NCBI GenBank assembly: GCA_913062735.1
Contig: CAJXWI010000077.1
Coordinates: 1 to 8,749 of the forward strand
Source of the DNA: an uncultured Arcobacter sp.
GTDB lineage: Bacteria > Campylobacterota > Campylobacteria > Campylobacterales > Arcobacteraceae
Reading direction: 5' to 3'
DNA length: 8,749 bases
Below the pieces are notes generated by a model that worked only from the letters and a program-made list of their open reading frames with translations, had not been told where the DNA came from and ran no database searches. Numbering within the stretch: position 1 is the stretch's first letter; each line of letters opens with the position of its first letter. Positions 6,335-8,749 of the stretch are shown here, piece after piece. The translations under genes and the position numbers were made by a program.

Positions 6335-6919
6335 ATGAATAGAGGATTTAAGATTTTAGGATCATTATGTATAGTTGGAACAATGGCATTAAATGCAAGT
6401 GTTCATAAACTAGATTTAGTACACAGTAATATAGGCTTTTCAATTAAACATTTAATGATTAGTAATGTCAAAGGAAACTTTAAAACATATGATGCAGCTA
6501 TTGATTTTGATTACAAAACAAAATCTTTTAATACTTTTAATGCAAGCGTTGATTTAGCTTCAGTGAACACACAAAATGAAAAAAGAGATAAACATTTAAA
6601 AAGTAAAGACTTTTTTCAAGCTGATATGTATCCAAAAATGACTTTTAAAATGCATACATATAAAAAAATGAGTGATAATCACGGTGTAATGACAGGTGAA
6701 TTAAAAATCAAAGATACAACAAAAGCTGTTGCGTTTGATGTTGATGAATTAGCAGTCATTAAGGATTTTAAAGGAACGAATAGAGTTGGCTTTACTTTAT
6801 TAGCTAAAATTAATCGATCAGATTTTGGGCTTACATGGAACAAAGCTTTAGAATTTGGTGGATTTGCAGTAGGTGAAAAAGTAAAAATTACTATTGATGT
6901 AGAAGCAATAGAAAAATAA
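6335..6919 (+). CDS. YceI-family periplasmic lipocalin-like protein
   Basis: The 194-aa protein has a signal peptide (about residues 1-21, cleavage near A-L-N-A). The rest is a complete YceI domain, a beta-barrel that in known structures binds a polyisoprenoid or similar lipid. Typical features are H-K-L-D-L-V-H-S-N-I-G-F-S-I-K-H near the mature N-terminus, N-E-K-R-D-K-H-L-K-S-K-D-F-F in the middle, the Y-P-K-M-T-F block, and I-N-R-S-D-F-G-L-T-W plus V-G-E-K-V-K-I at the end. The mature length of about 173 aa is normal. Roles proposed for the family include base, acid or oxidative stress response and quinone-related lipid carriage; none is proven here. AGGAG (6325-6329) lies 5 nt before the ATG. 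The Met-rich lipoprotein follows after 20 bp, so the two form an operon. Confidence 0.93.
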   Translation: MNRGFKILGSLCIVGTMALNASVHKLDLVHSNIGFSIKHLMISNVKGNFKTYDAAIDFDYKTKSFNTFNASVDLASVNTQNEKRDKHLKSKDFFQADMYPKMTFKMHTYKKMSDNHGVMTGELKIKDTTKAVAFDVDELAVIKDFKGTNRVGFTLLAKINRSDFGLTWNKALEFGGFAVGEKVKITIDVEAIEK

Positions 6920-6939
6920 GTATATTTAAGGGAGAAAAA

Positions 6940-7143
6940 ATGAAAAAATTAATGATGGTAGTAACACTAGGTCTTGCATTTGTAGTAGCAGGTTGTGCTG
7001 AAAAAGCTGAGAATATGGATGAGTCAATGATGAAAAAAGAAAGCACAATGATGAAGAAAGATCATTCTATGATGAAAAAAGATGATGGAATGATGAAAGA
7101 CGAAGAAACAATGATGAAAAAGAAAAAAATGGACTCTATGTAA
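6940..7143 (+). CDS. Small Met-rich heptad-repeat lipoprotein
   Basis: The 67-aa protein has a lipoprotein signal peptide (residues 1-18) with lipobox V-A-G-C and lipidation Cys19. The mature chain is about 49 aa. From residue 30 it consists of five 7-residue units, each beginning with Met-Met-Lys and ending in charged or polar residues, with one His at position 43. No known domain was recognised. Paired Met at fixed spacing, with occasional His and acidic residues, recalls Met-rich Cu(I)-binding or methionine-oxidation-buffering peptides. The heptad period would also suit a helix with one Met-lined face. All of this is inference. The gene has a strong ribosome binding site (AAGGGAG) and ends before a strong terminator. 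It follows yceI by 20 bp and probably shares its transcript. Such repeats are easily missed by annotation, but the signal peptide and ribosome binding site support a real gene. Confidence 0.85.
   Translation: MKKLMMVVTLGLAFVVAGCAEKAENMDESMMKKESTMMKKDHSMMKKDDGMMKDEETMMKKKKMDSM
7027..7131 (+). repeat. Five 21-bp tandem repeats inside the lipoprotein gene
   Basis: Units begin at 7027, 7048, 7069, 7090 and 7111, each opening with ATGATGAA. The first three are closest to each other and the last two have diverged. The 21-bp period keeps the reading frame, so unit gain or loss by slippage would change repeat number without breaking the protein. Confidence 0.85.
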
Positions 7144-7180
7144 ACTCTTATTTTATTGCCGTAAACATAAGAAGATTACA

Positions 7181-7218
7181 GAAAAAAAGCAAAGCATAAA
7201 TATGCTTTGCTTTTTTTC
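7181..7218. terminator. Bidirectional intrinsic terminator between convergent genes
   Basis: A perfect 18-bp inverted repeat (7181-7198 pairing with 7201-7218) has a GC-containing core (GCAAAGCAT / ATGCTTTGC) and flanking A7 and T7 tracts. It therefore makes a hairpin followed by a U-run on either strand. It ends on the base next to the MATE stop codon and serves both the lipoprotein operon and the MATE gene. Confidence 0.9.
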
Positions 7219-8562
7219 TTAACAACACAGGGTTTTTAATTTCTTTTTTGTATAAATAAATGTAAAAATAGCAGCTGAATAAATCATTACAAGTATTCCT
7301 ACCCATAAATAAATAAAATCAAGTTCTAAATAAATTACAATAATATAAGCAACCAATAGTTTTGCAATAATTTGTCTGTATAAAGCGATATAAAATATCA
7401 TCTTAGGCTGTTTTATGGCTTGTAGTGTTGAAATAGAAATAAACAAAATGATATAAGCATAAAAAATCCATACTTCAACAAGTATATAATCATAACCATA
7501 AGCTATTACTTCGGCACTGTCATCAAACTGTGAAATAATCAATTTCCCAAAGATATATAAAAAAGCTATACCAAATGTAGAAATAATTGAACCATAAATA
7601 AAAGCTTTTTTAACAATTAAATATACTCTATCATATTTTTTTGCTCCATAGTTATTAGCAACTAGAGTTAAAACAGCTGTACTTAACCCAAGTGCAGGAA
7701 GCAACATTAATTGTTCAACTCTAAAACCAATTCCATAACCAGCAACGGCCGTTACCCCATATGAAGCTACAAAGTACATTAATATTAATGAACCAAAAGC
7801 CATAATTAACATATTCAATGAAGATGCAGTACCTTGGTTTATAAAATCACTGTAGATTTTTTTATGGGGTAAAAAATACTCTAGTTTATTAAAATGAATA
7901 AGTTTAGTATCTAAGACTTTTTTAAATAAATAAAGATTATTAAAGAACTGAATTAATACAGTAGATAAAGCAAGCCCCGCAATACCCATAGGTGGAATAA
8001 ATAAAAACCCATAAATAAACAAAGGATTTAAGATAAGGTTAGCAAAAAAGCCGAATATTAGTGAATTTCTATAGGATTTAGTATCTCCACGTGCGACTAA
8101 AATAGCATTTAATGCAAAATTAATCATAAAAAAGATAGTACCATAAAGAATCACATCTATATAAGCATAAGCATCACTTAAATACTCATCTTTAGCTCCT
8201 AGAACCTAAAACATATAAGGAGAGATAATAAAGCCTACAACAGTAAGTATAAGGCTTAATAAGATAAAAAACATTATTCCTTTATGGGCATAAATAGAAG
8301 CAAGATGGTTTTTCTTTTTTCCAAAAGCATTTCCAATTAAAGCAGTAATAGCAGATGAAAAACCATATCCTAAACCAACGATTACAAAAAATATCATAAA
8401 AGATAAAGTAAGTGCTGAAATAGCTTGTGTAGAAATAAGTCCCGCATAAAAAGTATCTACTACATTGTACATGGTATTAAAAAACATTCCAGTACTTGCT
8501 GGTATGGCTATTTGTTTTAGAAGAGTTGGGATATCGTCTTTTAGTAAGTGGTCGTTTGACAT
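7219..8562 (-). pseudogene. MATE-family efflux transporter gene interrupted by one in-frame TAG
   Basis: The full frame is 447 codons, the usual length of an inner-membrane multidrug/sodium (or proton) antiporter of the MATE family with 12 predicted helices. The first 118 codons (from ATG 8562, Shine-Dalgarno GAAGGAAA) include the family segment N-T-M-Y-N-V-V-D-T-F-Y-A-G. Codon 119 is TAG (8208-8206). The same frame then continues without shift for 17 codons (V-L-G-A-K-D-E-Y-L and onward) and a further 311 codons to a stop at 7221-7219. The second half looks intact, with no other stops, so the lesion is a single base change or an error. A GTG at 8154 could open the second part but has no ribosome binding site. 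Unless TAG is read through, only about three helices are made. The stop abuts the terminator, and an 18-bp palindrome lies upstream of the start. Confidence 0.9.
8206..8208 (-). other. Amber codon interrupting the MATE frame
   Basis: Plus-strand CTA reads as TAG on the minus strand between Met-Phe (codons 117-118) and Val-Leu-Gly-Ala (codons 120-123). One substitution from CAG, AAG, GAG, TGG, TTG, TCG or TAC/TAT would restore a sense codon. No frameshift is involved. Confidence 0.95.
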
Positions 8563-8575
8563 ATTTTTCCTTCAA

Positions 8576-8593
8576 TGTATGCAAGTGCATACA
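8576..8593. promoter_or_regulatory. Palindromic operator candidate upstream of the MATE gene
   Basis: TGTATGCA (8576-8583) and TGCATACA (8586-8593) are perfect 8-bp arms around an AG spacer. The element lies 13 bp upstream of the MATE start codon, in the 44-bp gap after the homoserine dehydrogenase gene. Size and symmetry fit a dimeric MarR- or TetR-type repressor site, a usual way to control MATE pumps. No such regulator is in the window. A hairpin with a 2-nt loop is sterically poor, so a DNA-level operator is the better reading. Confidence 0.55.
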
Positions 8594-8606
8594 ATAAGAA
8601 AAGAGT

Positions 8607-8749
8607 TTAGTCCTCTATTCTTATCATTGCTGGTTTGCTTTTAACTTCATTTGTTTTTTCTAAAGTATTTAAAGCACTGCTAATATCTTTTTCTAAAGAA
8701 ATATGTGTTGCTAATAATAAATTAGAGTTATTATTTTTTATTGGTTTTT
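8607..8749 (-). CDS. hom: Probable homoserine dehydrogenase, C-terminal end (partial)
   Basis: Only the last 46 codons are in view, reading leftwards from the window edge to the stop at 8609-8607. The peptide L-L-L-A-T-H-I-S-L-E-K and the ending K-P-A-M-I-R-I-E-D look like the C-terminal ACT regulatory domain of Campylobacterota homoserine dehydrogenase (aspartate-semialdehyde to homoserine, for threonine and methionine synthesis). The catalytic NAD(P)-binding part is outside the window, so the name rests on the tail alone. Another ACT-domain protein is possible. The MATE gene starts 44 bp downstream in the same direction and could be partly cotranscribed. Confidence 0.6.
   Translation of the reverse strand, partial: KPIKNNNSNLLLATHISLEKDISSALNTLEKTNEVKSKPAMIRIED

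Noticed and set aside
7219..8154. MATE second half as an independent 311-aa gene
   Set aside because: It shares the exact frame of the first half across one TAG, has no ribosome binding site at GTG 8154, and lacks the N-terminal helices. A single interrupted gene explains it better.

Overview
The window is strongly AT-rich and gene-dense. Its protein sequences resemble those of Campylobacterota, most likely the Arcobacter group (Arcobacteraceae). This placement rests on base composition, GluRS and RlmN sequence style, Campylobacterota-type promoters (good TATAAT -10 boxes, no clear -35), and recognisable family members. It was not tested by a search.

Layout. Positions 1-60 hold the possible 5' end of an unrecognised minus-strand gene. 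Positions 61-410 form a gene-poor stretch containing a perfect 16-bp chromosomal parS (ParB-binding) palindrome at 125-140. Positions 411-2921 are a tight plus-strand pair, rlmN (23S rRNA/tRNA adenine C2 methyltransferase) and gltX (glutamyl-tRNA synthetase), followed by a small single-RRM RNA-binding protein with its own promoter and two tandem hairpins. From 3437 to 4333, minus strand, lie a periplasmic DUF411 protein and a monoheme cytochrome c. Divergent from them is an OmpR-type response regulator with its histidine kinase (4440-6228). Next come a YceI-family periplasmic protein and a tiny Met-rich heptad-repeat lipoprotein (6335-7143). A perfect 18-bp-arm terminator separates these from a minus-strand MATE transporter gene (7219-8562), which is broken by one in-frame TAG. 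The right edge holds the last 46 codons of what looks like homoserine dehydrogenase.

How they may work together. The left third is translation housekeeping. The middle third looks like an envelope metal- or redox-response block. The two-component system is divergent from the DUF411/cytochrome pair across a 106-bp region whose inverted repeat places one arm near each putative -35. YceI and the Met-rich lipoprotein follow directly. Copper is the most natural signal, but this is inference from DUF411, the Met-rich repeats and the gene order. No classical copper pump lies in the window.

The most noteworthy items are the parS site, the single amber codon in the MATE gene, the histidine kinase with no conventional start codon at its natural N-terminus, the heptad Met-pair lipoprotein, and the symmetric divergent operator candidate. 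No CRISPR array, tRNA, rRNA, IS element or phage gene was seen.
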